Shown one piece after another: positions 8,082 through 17,600 of a stretch of 64,000 nt of DNA; position 1 is the first letter of the stretch, and every line of letters begins with the position of its first letter. A program made the translations under genes and the position numbers. Source of the DNA: DAIDKA01 sp963726995 (GTDB lineage: Bacteria; Pseudomonadota; Gammaproteobacteria; Steroidobacterales; Steroidobacteraceae); NCBI GenBank assembly GCA_963726995.1, contig CAVSEP010000006.1, forward strand, positions 372,001-436,000, read 5' to 3'. The notes beneath the pieces were generated by a model that had not been told where the DNA came from, searched no databases, and saw only the letters and a list, made by a program, of their open reading frames with translations.

Positions 8082-10656
8082 TCAGGCCCTGGGTTTCGCG
8101 CCCCCGCGCGGCCTGGCGCGGCGGGTCGGCTCGGCGATGGCCGGGTCCTCCGGCCAGTAGTGGCGGGGGTAGCGGCCCCGCATGTCCTTGCGCACCTCGG
8201 CGTAGGAGCCCTGCCAGAAAGTCGCCAGGTCGCGGGTGGTCTGCACCGGGCGATGCGCCGGCGAGAGCAGCCTGAAGGTCACGGGCACCACTCCGGCGGC
8301 GAGCCTGGGCGAGGCCAGTACCCCGAAGACCTCCTGCAGGCGCACCGCCACCACCGGCGCCAGCTCATCCAGGTAGTCGATGCGGATGCGCGAACCGGTG
8401 GGCGCCGTGAAGTGACTGGGCGCGAGTTCATCCAGACGAAGCTGTTGCTCGCGCGACAGCAGGCCCTTCAGAATCTGCTCCATCGGAAGCCTGGCGAGGT
8501 GCTGGGCGCGGGTGGCGCCGTCCAGCCAGGGCACGAGCCAGTCGCCCACCTGGGCGCTCAAGGTCGCATCGTCCACCACGGGCCAATTCGCGGTCAGCGC
8601 CGGCGGCGACTGGCGGCGCACGAACTCCATGCGCGCCTGCAGGTCGCGACTGCCCTGATCCCAGGGCAGCGCCGCCAATCCGAGCTTGCGGATGCCTTCG
8701 AGCATGGCGGCACCGGCCGCCTCGGACGGTACTTCGCGCAGCGGGCGCGCCGCAATCTCCAGTTCAAACAGTCGGGTGACGCGACGAGCCAGGACCGCCT
8801 GTTCGCGTTCATCCCAATGCACTTCATCGGTGACCCGCAGGTGAGATGAAAAGAATTCTTCCAGATCCGTCGAGCGCCACGGGGGCCGCCAGCGTGATGC
8901 GCGCGTCGCGGTCCCGGTCATCCACGTCGATGGCGACGATGAACTCCCGCTGGGACAGGGTCTGCGGCTGTGCGAACTGCGCGCCCCGTCCGTTGGCCAG
9001 GACATAGCGGTTGTCGGCCCCGGGACGCTTGCGGGCAATGCGGTCGGGATAGGCGAAGGCGAGCAGCACGCCTTCCAGGCCGGGACGGGTATCGGCCGCC
9101 GGCGCTACAACGCCCGGCGGCGGAGACTGGCGCAGCAGGTCTCGCGCCAGCCGCCGCGCCCGCTGCAGGGCGCCGCGATCCATGCCGACAGGTTCCGATT
9201 CGCCGTGCAGCAACGCCAGGCGCGAGCGCAGATCCGCATCCGCGCCACCCCCCGCGGCGCGCAACAGATCTCGCTCGGACAGCAGGGCGGCCAGGTCCGC
9301 GGCCAGGGGCAGGCACTGCAGCGCCCGCGCGGCAACCAGCATGTGCGCCAGGCGCGGGTGCAGCGGCAGTCGTGCCATCTCCCGTCCGTGGGCCGTCACC
9401 CGCCCCTTCTCGTCCAGCGCCTCCAGGCGCCGCAGCAGATCGCGTGCACTGGCCAGCGTGGCCGCGGGGGGCGGATCCAGCCAGGTCAGGGTGGCCGCCT
9501 CGATCGCGCCCCAGGCCGCCAGCTCCAGCGCCAGGCCGGCCAGGTCGGTCTGCAGTATCTCGGGCGTCGAGAACGGCGCGAGCGAGCGCTGCGCGCCTTC
9601 ACTCCACGCCCGGTAGCAGACGCCGGCCGCAACACGACCTGCACGGCCCTGCCGCTGGTCGGCGGAGGCGCGCGAGATGCGTGCGGTATCCAGCCGGCCC
9701 ATGCCCGTGACGGGGTCGAACACGGCGCGGCGCTCCAGGCCCGAGTCGACGACGATTCGAATGCCTTCGATGGTGAGACTGGTCTCGGCGATATTCGTGG
9801 CCAGCACCACTTTGCGGGCGCCGGCGGCAGCGGGCGCCAGGGCGGCGTCCTGCTCCTCGGGCCGCAGTTCCCCATACAGCGGCAGCACCCGCGTGCCGCC
9901 GGGCAAGGATCCATTCTGCAGCTGCGACTGCACCCGGCGGATTTCCCGCGCGCCCGGCAGGAACACCAGCACATCGCCGCTCTCCTCGTTCAGGGCGCGG
10001 CGCACGATGCGCGTGGTGAGGGCCTCGACCGAATCGCTGTTCCCCGGCGGCGCTCCCGGCAATAGCGGCGCAGACACGGCGGCATAGCGGGTTTCAACCG
10101 GCCAGGCGCGACCGGCGGACTGCACCACCGGCGCATCGCCCAGCTTCGCCGCCAGACCCAGGCCGTCGAGCGTGGCCGACATCACCAGCAGTTTCAGGTC
10201 CGGCGCCAGGTTCGCCTGCGCATCCAGTGTCAGCGCCAATCCCAAGTCGGCCTGCAGGCTGCGCTCGTGAAACTCATCGAAGATGACCAGGCCCGTGCCC
10301 TCGAGCGCCGCATCCTGCTGCAGCATGCGTGTCAGCACTCCCTCGGTGACCACCTCGATGCGCGTCTCGCGCGATACCCGCGTGTCCATGCGCATGCGAT
10401 GCCCGACGGTGCGACCCACTTCCTGGCCCAGGGTGAAGGCCATGCGCGCGGCCACCGCGCGGGCCGCCAGGCGTCGCGGCTCGAGCATGATGATGCGCCG
10501 GCCCTTCAGCCAGTCCGCATCCAGCAGGACCAGCGGCACGACGGTGCTCTTGCCTGCGCCGGGCGGCGCCTGCAGCACGACACGCGAGGATCTGGCCAGC
10601 GCGGCGGCGAGTTCGGGAATGACTGCCGCGATCGGCAGTCCGGCCGGCGCAATCAC
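8082..10656 (-). pseudogene. hrpB: ATP-dependent helicase HrpB, frameshifted near 3' end
   Basis: A DEAH/RHA-type superfamily 2 helicase. The GTG start at 10656 (VIAPAGLPIAAVIPEL) overlaps the DUF423 stop as GTGA. Motif I APPGAGKST is near residues 30-38, motif II is DEFH (FDEFHERSLQAD), motif III SATL, and motif VI QRQGRAGR. The HrpB C-terminal region follows. The frame breaks at the five-G run 8881-8885: the first frame ends in non-homologous residues at 8824, while the other frame continues as DLEEFFSSHLRVTDEVHWDE to the stop at 8082. Four Gs would give about 857 residues, the normal HrpB length. E. coli HrpB has no firmly assigned role. It is the last gene of the ygiQ-DUF423-hrpB operon. 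Confidence 0.92.
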
Positions 10657-11075
10657 CCCGCGCGCCGTGAACGCCAGGAGGCGATGGCGAACATCACCCA
10701 GCCGGCGATCAGGAGAATACCGCCCAGCGGCGTGGTGAGGCCCACCACCAGGGGCGCGCCCAGCGTAATGTGAAAAGCCAGCAGGTAGAGGCTTCCGCAG
10801 AAGGTCACGATGCCGACGGCCAGCAGCCAGGCGGCGGCCTGCAGTCCGTCGCAATTGCCGCCGCGGGCGACCGCACCGAGCACCAGCAGTCCGAGCGCCT
10901 GGAAGAACTGGAAGCGCACGGCCGTGTCGTAGATCTGCAGTTCCCCGGGAGCGAGCCGGCCCGGCAATGCATGCGCGCCCAGCGCGCCGCCGATCGTCGC
11001 CAGTGCCATGAACACCGCTCCGGCGGCGAGGATCCGGTGTGCCGCGCGCGTGCTGGCCTGCGATGCCGCAGTCAT
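10653..11075 (-). CDS. DUF423 family small membrane protein (YgdD-like)
   Basis: A 140-residue protein with four hydrophobic segments (FMALATIGGALGAHAL, FFQALGLLVLGAVA, AWLLAVGIVTFCGSLYLL, LGGILLIAGWVMFAI), matching the DUF423/YgdD inner-membrane family including its GALGAHAL signature. The start is the ATG that overlaps the ygiQ stop (ATGA, 11072-11075). Its own stop overlaps the hrpB GTG start. These paired 4-bp overlaps imply translational coupling in a three-gene operon. The family function is unknown. Confidence 0.88.
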   Translation of the reverse strand: MTAASQASTRAAHRILAAGAVFMALATIGGALGAHALPGRLAPGELQIYDTAVRFQFFQALGLLVLGAVARGGNCDGLQAAAWLLAVGIVTFCGSLYLLAFHITLGAPLVVGLTTPLGGILLIAGWVMFAIASWRSRRAG

Positions 11076-13246
11076 CTTGCAGGCCGGCCCGGCCGTTTGC
11101 CGGGCGTCCGGGGGCTGTCCGGCAGACCCGTATGCTGGGTGCGGAACGGTCGGGCGGCGTGCCGCTGGCCCTCCTGCGCACCGCCGGTGTTGGCCGGCTG
11201 CCAGGCCGGGACGAGCTGCTGCTTGCCGTTGCCGATCAGGTCGGAACGGCCCATCCGCCGCAGCGCCTCGCGCAACATCGGCCAGTTGTTGGCGTCGTGG
11301 TAGCGCAGGAAGGCCTTGTGCAGTCGGCGCACCTTCAGGCCCTTCGGGACCACCACCTCCTCGCTGTTGCGGCTGACCCGATGGAGGGGATTCTTGCCGC
11401 TGTGGTACATGGCGGTCGCGGTGGCCATGGGAGAGGGCAGGAACGCCTGGACCTGATCGGCCCGGAAGCCGTTGGCCTTCAGCCACAGCGCCAGTTCCAG
11501 CATGTCCGCGTCGGTGGTGCCCGGATGTGCGGCGATGAAGTACGGGATCAGGTACTGCTCCTTGCCCGCTTCCTTCGAATAGCGGTCGAAGAGTTCCTTG
11601 AACCTGTCGTAGGTGCCGACCCCCGGCTTCATCATCTTCGACAGCGGTCCCTCGCCGATGGCCTCGGGCGCAATCTTCAGATAGCCGCCGACATGGTGTT
11701 GCGCCAGCTCCTTCACGTACTCGGGAGACTCGCTGGCCAGGTCGTAGCGCACCCCCGAGGCGATCAGCACCTTCTTGATTCCCGGCAGCGCGCGCGCCCG
11801 CCGATAGAGCTTGATCAGGGGCGAATGGTCGGTGTTCAGGTTCGGGCAGATGCCCGGAAACACGCAGGAGGGGCGTCGGCAGGCGCTTTCGATCTCGCGA
11901 GACTTGCAGGCCAGGCGATACATGTTGGCGGTGGGACCACCCAGATCGGAGATGACTCCGGTGAAACCCGGCACGGTGTCGCGCACTGCCTCCACCTCGC
12001 GAATGATCGAGTCTTCCGAGCGGCTCTGGATGATGCGGCCTTCATGTTCGGTGATGGAGCAGAAGGTGCAGCCGCCGAAGCAGCCGCGCTGGATGGCGAT
12101 CGAGAAGCGGATCATCTGGTAGGCGGGGATGTTCGCGGCCCCATAGGAAGGATGCGGCTGCCGGCGATACTCCCGCTCGTACACCCAATCCATTTCCTTG
12201 GTGGTGAGCGGAATGGGCGGCGGATTGAGCCACACGTCGACGTCGCCGTGCCGCTGCACCAGCGCGCGCGCGTTACCCGGATTGGATTCCAGATGCAGGA
12301 TGCGCGAGGCATGGGCGTACAGCACCGGGTCCTGCGTCACCTGCTCGAAGGCCGGCAGGCGGATGACGCTGTTGGCCCGGTCGTTGCTCTTCACCCGCCG
12401 CACGAAGCGGACCACCTGCTCGCGCGGCGCGCTGGCGGCGGTCGCCGAGTCACTGGCAGGCGTTGGCACGGGGGCCGAGGCGAAGGTGGGCTCCATGGCG
12501 TAGGGATCTACCGGCGGGTTCAACGGGCCCGGAACATCAAGATGCGTGGAATTGATTTCCACCCAGTCCTCGGGCAACCCCTTGCGCGTGAACGCGGTGC
12601 CGCGGATGTCGGTGATCTGGCTGATGTCCTCGCCTGCGGCGAGCCGATGCGCGATCTCGCAGATCTGCCGCTCGCCATTGCCGTACACCAGCATGTCGGC
12701 CTTGGCATCCAGCAGCACCGAGCGGCGGATTTTTTCGGACCAGTAGTCGAAATGCGCGATGCGCCGCAGCGAGGCCTCGATGCCCCCGATCACCAGGGGC
12801 ACGTCCTTGAATGCCTCGCGCACGCGCTGCGCGTACACGATCACCGAGCGGTCGGGCCGTTGGCCGCCGACCCCGCCCGGGGTGTACGCATCGTCGCTGC
12901 GCACGCGCCGGTCGGAGGTGTAGCGGTTGACCATCGAGTCCATGTTCCCGGCCGTCACGCCGAAGAACAGATTCGGCCGTCCGAGCTGGGCGAAGGCCGC
13001 CGGGCTGCGCCAGTCCGGCTGCGCGATGATGCCGACGCGAAAGCCCTGCGCCTCGAGCACGCGCCCGACGATGGCCATGCCGAAACTCGGGTGATCCACG
13101 TAGGCATCGCCGGTGACGACGATTATGTCGCACGAATCCCAGCCCAGCAGATCCATTTCGGCACGCGACATGGGCAGAAACGGCGCGGTGCCGAATCGTG
13201 CCGCCCAGTAGCGGCGGTAGCTGGAGAGGTCGCGGGCGGTCTGCAT
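11072..13246 (-). CDS. YgiQ family radical SAM protein
   Basis: A 724-residue YgiQ/UPF0313 protein. The radical SAM cluster motif is seen as RGCFGGCTFCSITEHEGR. The N-terminal cobalamin-binding-like region (CDIIVVTGDAYVDHPSFGMA, VIGGIEASLRRIAHFDYW) is characteristic, and the C-terminal tail is basic and Pro-rich. The start at 13246 (MQTARDLSSYRRYW) matches the family N terminus; the ORF extends to 13507 but that part is Arg-rich noise. It is first in the operon with the DUF423 gene and hrpB. The reaction is not established; radical SAM chemistry is inferred from the motif. Confidence 0.93.
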   Translation of the reverse strand: MQTARDLSSYRRYWAARFGTAPFLPMSRAEMDLLGWDSCDIIVVTGDAYVDHPSFGMAIVGRVLEAQGFRVGIIAQPDWRSPAAFAQLGRPNLFFGVTAGNMDSMVNRYTSDRRVRSDDAYTPGGVGGQRPDRSVIVYAQRVREAFKDVPLVIGGIEASLRRIAHFDYWSEKIRRSVLLDAKADMLVYGNGERQICEIAHRLAAGEDISQITDIRGTAFTRKGLPEDWVEINSTHLDVPGPLNPPVDPYAMEPTFASAPVPTPASDSATAASAPREQVVRFVRRVKSNDRANSVIRLPAFEQVTQDPVLYAHASRILHLESNPGNARALVQRHGDVDVWLNPPPIPLTTKEMDWVYEREYRRQPHPSYGAANIPAYQMIRFSIAIQRGCFGGCTFCSITEHEGRIIQSRSEDSIIREVEAVRDTVPGFTGVISDLGGPTANMYRLACKSREIESACRRPSCVFPGICPNLNTDHSPLIKLYRRARALPGIKKVLIASGVRYDLASESPEYVKELAQHHVGGYLKIAPEAIGEGPLSKMMKPGVGTYDRFKELFDRYSKEAGKEQYLIPYFIAAHPGTTDADMLELALWLKANGFRADQVQAFLPSPMATATAMYHSGKNPLHRVSRNSEEVVVPKGLKVRRLHKAFLRYHDANNWPMLREALRRMGRSDLIGNGKQQLVPAWQPANTGGAQEGQRHAARPFRTQHTGLPDSPRTPGKRPGRPAR

Positions 13247-13311
13247 GGATCCAATGATACGCACTGGGCAGCGCCGGCGCCTGAAAGGCGCTTCTGGGCT
13301 TGTTCCCGGGC

Positions 13312-14481
13312 CTATTTCAGCGCTGCATCGAGCTCCGCGATCAGGTCCTCCACGCTCTCGATGCCCACCGACAGGCGTATCAGTCCGTCGCTGATGCCCA
13401 GATCGGCGCGCATCTGCGCCGGCAGCCCTGAGTGCGTCATGATCCCGGGGTGTTCGATGAGGCTCTCGACACCCCCCAGGCTCTCGCCCAGGGAGAACAG
13501 CTCGCAACGCTCCAGGAAGCGCCGCGCCGTGGCCAGATCACCCTTGAGCTCGGCCGTGATGATGCCGCCGAAGCCGCCCCGCATCTGCCGCAGCGCCAGC
13601 TCATGCTGCGGGTGGCTCGGCAGGCCCGGATAGCGCACGGCCTTGATGGCCGGGTGCGATTCCAGATGCCGGGCGATGCGCAGTGCGTTGGCGCAATGCC
13701 GCTCCATGCGCACGGCGAGGGTCTTGATGCCGCGCAGGAGCATGAAACTGTCGAACGCGCCGGACATGCTGCCCAGGCCGTTCTGCAGGAACTTCAGCTG
13801 CTCGGCCAGGGCCGGGTCGCGCACGACCACGGCGCCGCCCAGCACATCCGAATGCCCATTCAGGTACTTGGTGGCCGAATGCATCACGATGTCCACGCCC
13901 AGATCCAGCGGCCGCTGCAGGAACGGCGTGGCGAAGGTGTTGTCGCAGACGCTCAGGATGCCCCGCTGACGCGCCACCTGCGCCACGGCCGCGAGGTCAA
14001 TCAGGTTCAGCATGGGATTGGTGGGCGATTCCAGCCACACCATGCGGGTGTTGGGCCGGGCGGCCGCCGCGAGCGCCTGCGGATCGGCAAGGTTCACGAA
14101 ACTGACTTCTAGGCCCGCGCTGCGCTTGCGGATGCGCTCGAACAGCCGATAGCTGCCACCGTACAGATCGTGGGAGGCGATGATGTGGGAGTTCGCATCC
14201 AGCAGTTCCACGATGGTCGAGGAGGCCGCCATGCCGGAAGCGAAGGCGAAGGCCGCCGTGCCGTTCTCCAGGTTGGCGAGGGCCGCCTGCAGCGCATCGC
14301 GGGTCGGATTGCGCGTTCGCGCGTAATCGTAGCCCTTGTGGACCCCAGGGCTATCCTGGACGTAGGTCGAGGACAGGTAGATCGGGGTCATGACCGCGCC
14401 GGTCAGGGGATCGGGGCGCTGGCCGCCATGGATCACACGGGTGCCGAAGCCGAGCTTGCGCCCGTTGTCAGAATCACTCAC
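13312..14481 (-). CDS. Trans-sulfuration PLP enzyme (cystathionine gamma-synthase/lyase family)
   Basis: A 389-residue Cys/Met metabolism PLP-dependent enzyme. The PLP lysine lies in HSATKYLNGHSD. The phosphate-binding YDYARTRNPTRDALQ and the DLYGGSYRLF segment are present, as is the C-terminal SLGGVESLIEHP. Such enzymes are cystathionine gamma-synthases (metB), cystathionine gamma- or beta-lyases, or O-succinylhomoserine sulfhydrylases (metZ). Sequence inspection does not separate these, so no symbol is given. It is divergent from uvrA across about 125 bp. Its 3' end is followed by a short hairpin (GGCGCC/GGCGCT) near 13285 without a clear U-tract. Confidence 0.92.
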   Translation of the reverse strand: MSDSDNGRKLGFGTRVIHGGQRPDPLTGAVMTPIYLSSTYVQDSPGVHKGYDYARTRNPTRDALQAALANLENGTAAFAFASGMAASSTIVELLDANSHIIASHDLYGGSYRLFERIRKRSAGLEVSFVNLADPQALAAAARPNTRMVWLESPTNPMLNLIDLAAVAQVARQRGILSVCDNTFATPFLQRPLDLGVDIVMHSATKYLNGHSDVLGGAVVVRDPALAEQLKFLQNGLGSMSGAFDSFMLLRGIKTLAVRMERHCANALRIARHLESHPAIKAVRYPGLPSHPQHELALRQMRGGFGGIITAELKGDLATARRFLERCELFSLGESLGGVESLIEHPGIMTHSGLPAQMRADLGISDGLIRLSVGIESVEDLIAELDAALK

Positions 14482-14606
14482 TTGCCTGCTCCAATGATCG
14501 CACCTTGCACCGCCATGGGTCAGCCCCCATACAGTGGCGCCATGGGCAGCATACTGTATGCACGGCAGGCCTGCGCGCGCGCCGCCGCTTTACTAATATA
14601 GGCAGA

Positions 14607-17600
14607 ATGGGCCATTTCATTCGTATCCGCGGCGCGCGGCAGAACAATCTCAAGGGTCTGGATTTGGACATTCCCCTGAACGAACTCGTCGTCGTGACGG
14701 GCGTTTCAGGCTCGGGGAAATCCTCCCTGGTGTTCGACACCCTCTATGCCGAGGGTCAGCGCCGCTACGTCGAGACCTTCTCTCCCTATGCGCGTCAGTT
14801 CCTGGACCGCATGGACAAGCCCCAGCTCGATTCGATCAGCGGCATCCCGCCGGCCATCGCCATCGACCAGACCAACCCGGTGCGCACCTCGCGCTCGACC
14901 GTGGGCACGATGACCGAGCTCAACGATCACCTGAAGCTGCTGTTCGCCCGCGCGGGCAGCCTCTTCTGCGAGTGCTGCGGCGAGCCCGTGCGCAGCGACA
15001 CGGCGGAGAGCATTCTCGAGGACATGCAGCGGCGCGCGCGCGAGGCCGGCGATCCGCGCCTGCTGCTGTGCTTTCCGGTGCCCGTGCTGCGCAATTTCAG
15101 CGAGCCGGAGGTGCGCGAACTGCTGGCGCGCCAGGGCTACACGCGCATCTTCGAGCCGGAACCGCGCACAGCGCCGGCCCCCGTGGCGAAACAGTCCGCC
15201 AAGCCCGCGAAGAAAGTCCGCAAGGCCAAACCCAAGGGCAAGCCAGACGACACGCCGTTCGCCGTGTTGCAGGTCATCCAGGACCGCTTCCGCCTCGGCA
15301 ATGCCGAACGCGGCCGGGTGCTTGAATCCCTGGAGGCCGCGCTGCGCGTGGGCCAGGGCCGCGTGCTGGTCCAGGTGGTGGATGACAATGATCCGCCTCG
15401 GGCGCGCGATGTCTGGCGCTACTCCGCGGGACTGCACTGTCCGGACTGCGATCGCTCCTACAGCGCACCCACTCCCAGCCGGTTTTCGTTCAACTCGCCC
15501 ATCGGCGCCTGCGAGACCTGCCGCGGCTTCGGGCGGCGCATCGGCATCGACTACGGCCTGGTGATTCCCGATCAGAACAAGACCCTGCGCGAGGGGGCGG
15601 TGCGCCCCTGGCAGACCGAGTCCTACAAGGAGTGCCAGGAGGATCTGGAGAAGCACGCGAAGAAGCGCGGCATCAACCTGGATCGACCCTGGCGTGAACT
15701 GACCCCGGAGGAGCGCCAGTGGGTGATCGATGGCGAGGGGCCCTGGGAGAAGGGTTACTGGTACGGCATCAAGCGCTACTTCGAGTGGCTGGAATCGCGC
15801 GCCTACAAGATGCACGTGCGCGTGCTGCTATCGCGCTATCGCTCCTACACGCCCTGCGACGTGTGCGGCGGGGCGCGCCTGCGCACCTACGGCCTGCTGT
15901 GGCGGGTCGGCAGCAAGGCCCTCGCCGACACTGCGCTGGATGGCCGGACTCGCTTCCTGCCCCAGGGCGTGCAGTGGACCCGGGAGACGCTCGAGGCCAT
16001 GCCGGGACTGTGCCTGCACGATCTGATGCTGCTGCCGGTCGAACGGGTGCTGGCTTTCTTCAAGGGCCTGGAACTGCCGCCGCCGCTGGACAAGGCCACG
16101 GACCTGCTGCTCGATGAGCTGCGCAGCCGCAGCGGCTTCCTGTGCGATGTGGGACTGGCCTACCTGACCCTGGACCGGCAGTCGCGCACGCTGTCGGGCG
16201 GCGAGGTGCAGCGGATCAATCTGACCACGGCGCTGGGCACCTCGCTGGTGAATACCCTGTTCGTGCTGGATGAACCCTCCATCGGCCTGCATCCGCGCGA
16301 CATGCAGCGGGTCATCGCGGTCATGAAACGGCTGCGGGATGCGGGCAATTCCCTGCTGGTGGTCGAACACGACCCGCAGATCATGCTGGAGGCGGATCGC
16401 ATCATCGACATGGGCCCGGGAGCGGGCGAGCGCGGCGGACAGATCGTCTTCAACGGAACGCCCGATCAGTTGCGCCGCAGTCGCGACTCACTGACCGCGG
16501 ACTACCTGAGCGGCCGGCGCACCCTGCCGGTCTCCAGCGATGCGCCCCGGCGTACGCTGCCCGACGTGCCGGGCGAGGTGGTGGCCGAGGCGGTCACCAA
16601 TCGCTGGCTGGAAATCCGTGGCATCCGGCACCACAACCTCAAGGGCGTCGACATCCGCATTCCGCTGAAGCGCCTGGCCTGCATCACCGGGGTCTCCGGC
16701 TCCGGCAAGTCGACGGTGGTCGAGGATGTGCTGTACCCGGCACTGCTCAAATACAAGGGCCGCCCCAGCGAGGCTCCGGGCGAATTCGAATCGCTGCGCG
16801 GCGCCGAACTCATCGACGATGTCGTGATGGTCGACCAGACGCCGATCGGCCGCACCACGCGCTCCAACCCGGCCAGCTACGTGGGCGCCTTCGATGTCAT
16901 CCGCGAACTGTTCTCGCTGGAGCCGAGCGCGGTCGAACGGCGGTACACCGCGGGCACCTTCAGCTTCAACTCCGGCAACGGCCGCTGCCCCACCTGCAGC
17001 GGCAATGGTTTTGAGCATGTCGAGATGCAGTTCCTGTCGGATGTCTACCTGCGCTGTCCGGACTGCAACGGCAGCCGCTACCGCGATGAGGTGCTGGAAG
17101 TGCGGCGCGAAGGCAGCGACGGCCGCCGCGCGAGCATCGCCGAAGTGCTGGACATGACCGTGACCGAGGCGCTGGTGTTCTTCGGCGAGTCGCGGGAGCT
17201 GGCGACACGGCTGAAGCCGCTGGCTGACGTAGGCCTCGAGTATGTGAAGCTCGGCCAGCCGGTGCCGACGCTGTCGGGCGGCGAAGCGCAGCGCCTGAAG
17301 CTCGCCGGTCATCTCGCCGACGCGGCCGCCAAGGCGGTCACGGCCAGCGCCAACGGCAAGCTGTTTCTGTTTGACGAGCCGACCACGGGCCTGCACTTCG
17401 AGGACGTCGCCAAACTACTGCGGGCCTTCGCCAAACTGCGTGCCGCGGGACATTCGCTGCTGGTCATCGAGCACAATCTCGATGTCATGCGCGCCAGCGA
17501 CTGGATCATCGACCTGGGGCCCGAAGGGGGCGATGGCGGCGGCCAAGTGGTCTTCGCTGGTACACCGACGGCGCTGCGCGCCTTCCCCGGATCGCACACC

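Noticed and set aside
13270..13300. Short hairpin after the trans-sulfuration gene
   Set aside because: The GGCGCC/GGCGCT stem has no T-tract, and it is too short to call a terminator.
11039..13633. Long plus-strand ORF of 864 codons
   Set aside because: It is antisense to ygiQ, whose family motifs are unmistakable. The plus-strand product is His/Arg/Gly-rich, a typical shadow in GC-rich DNA.
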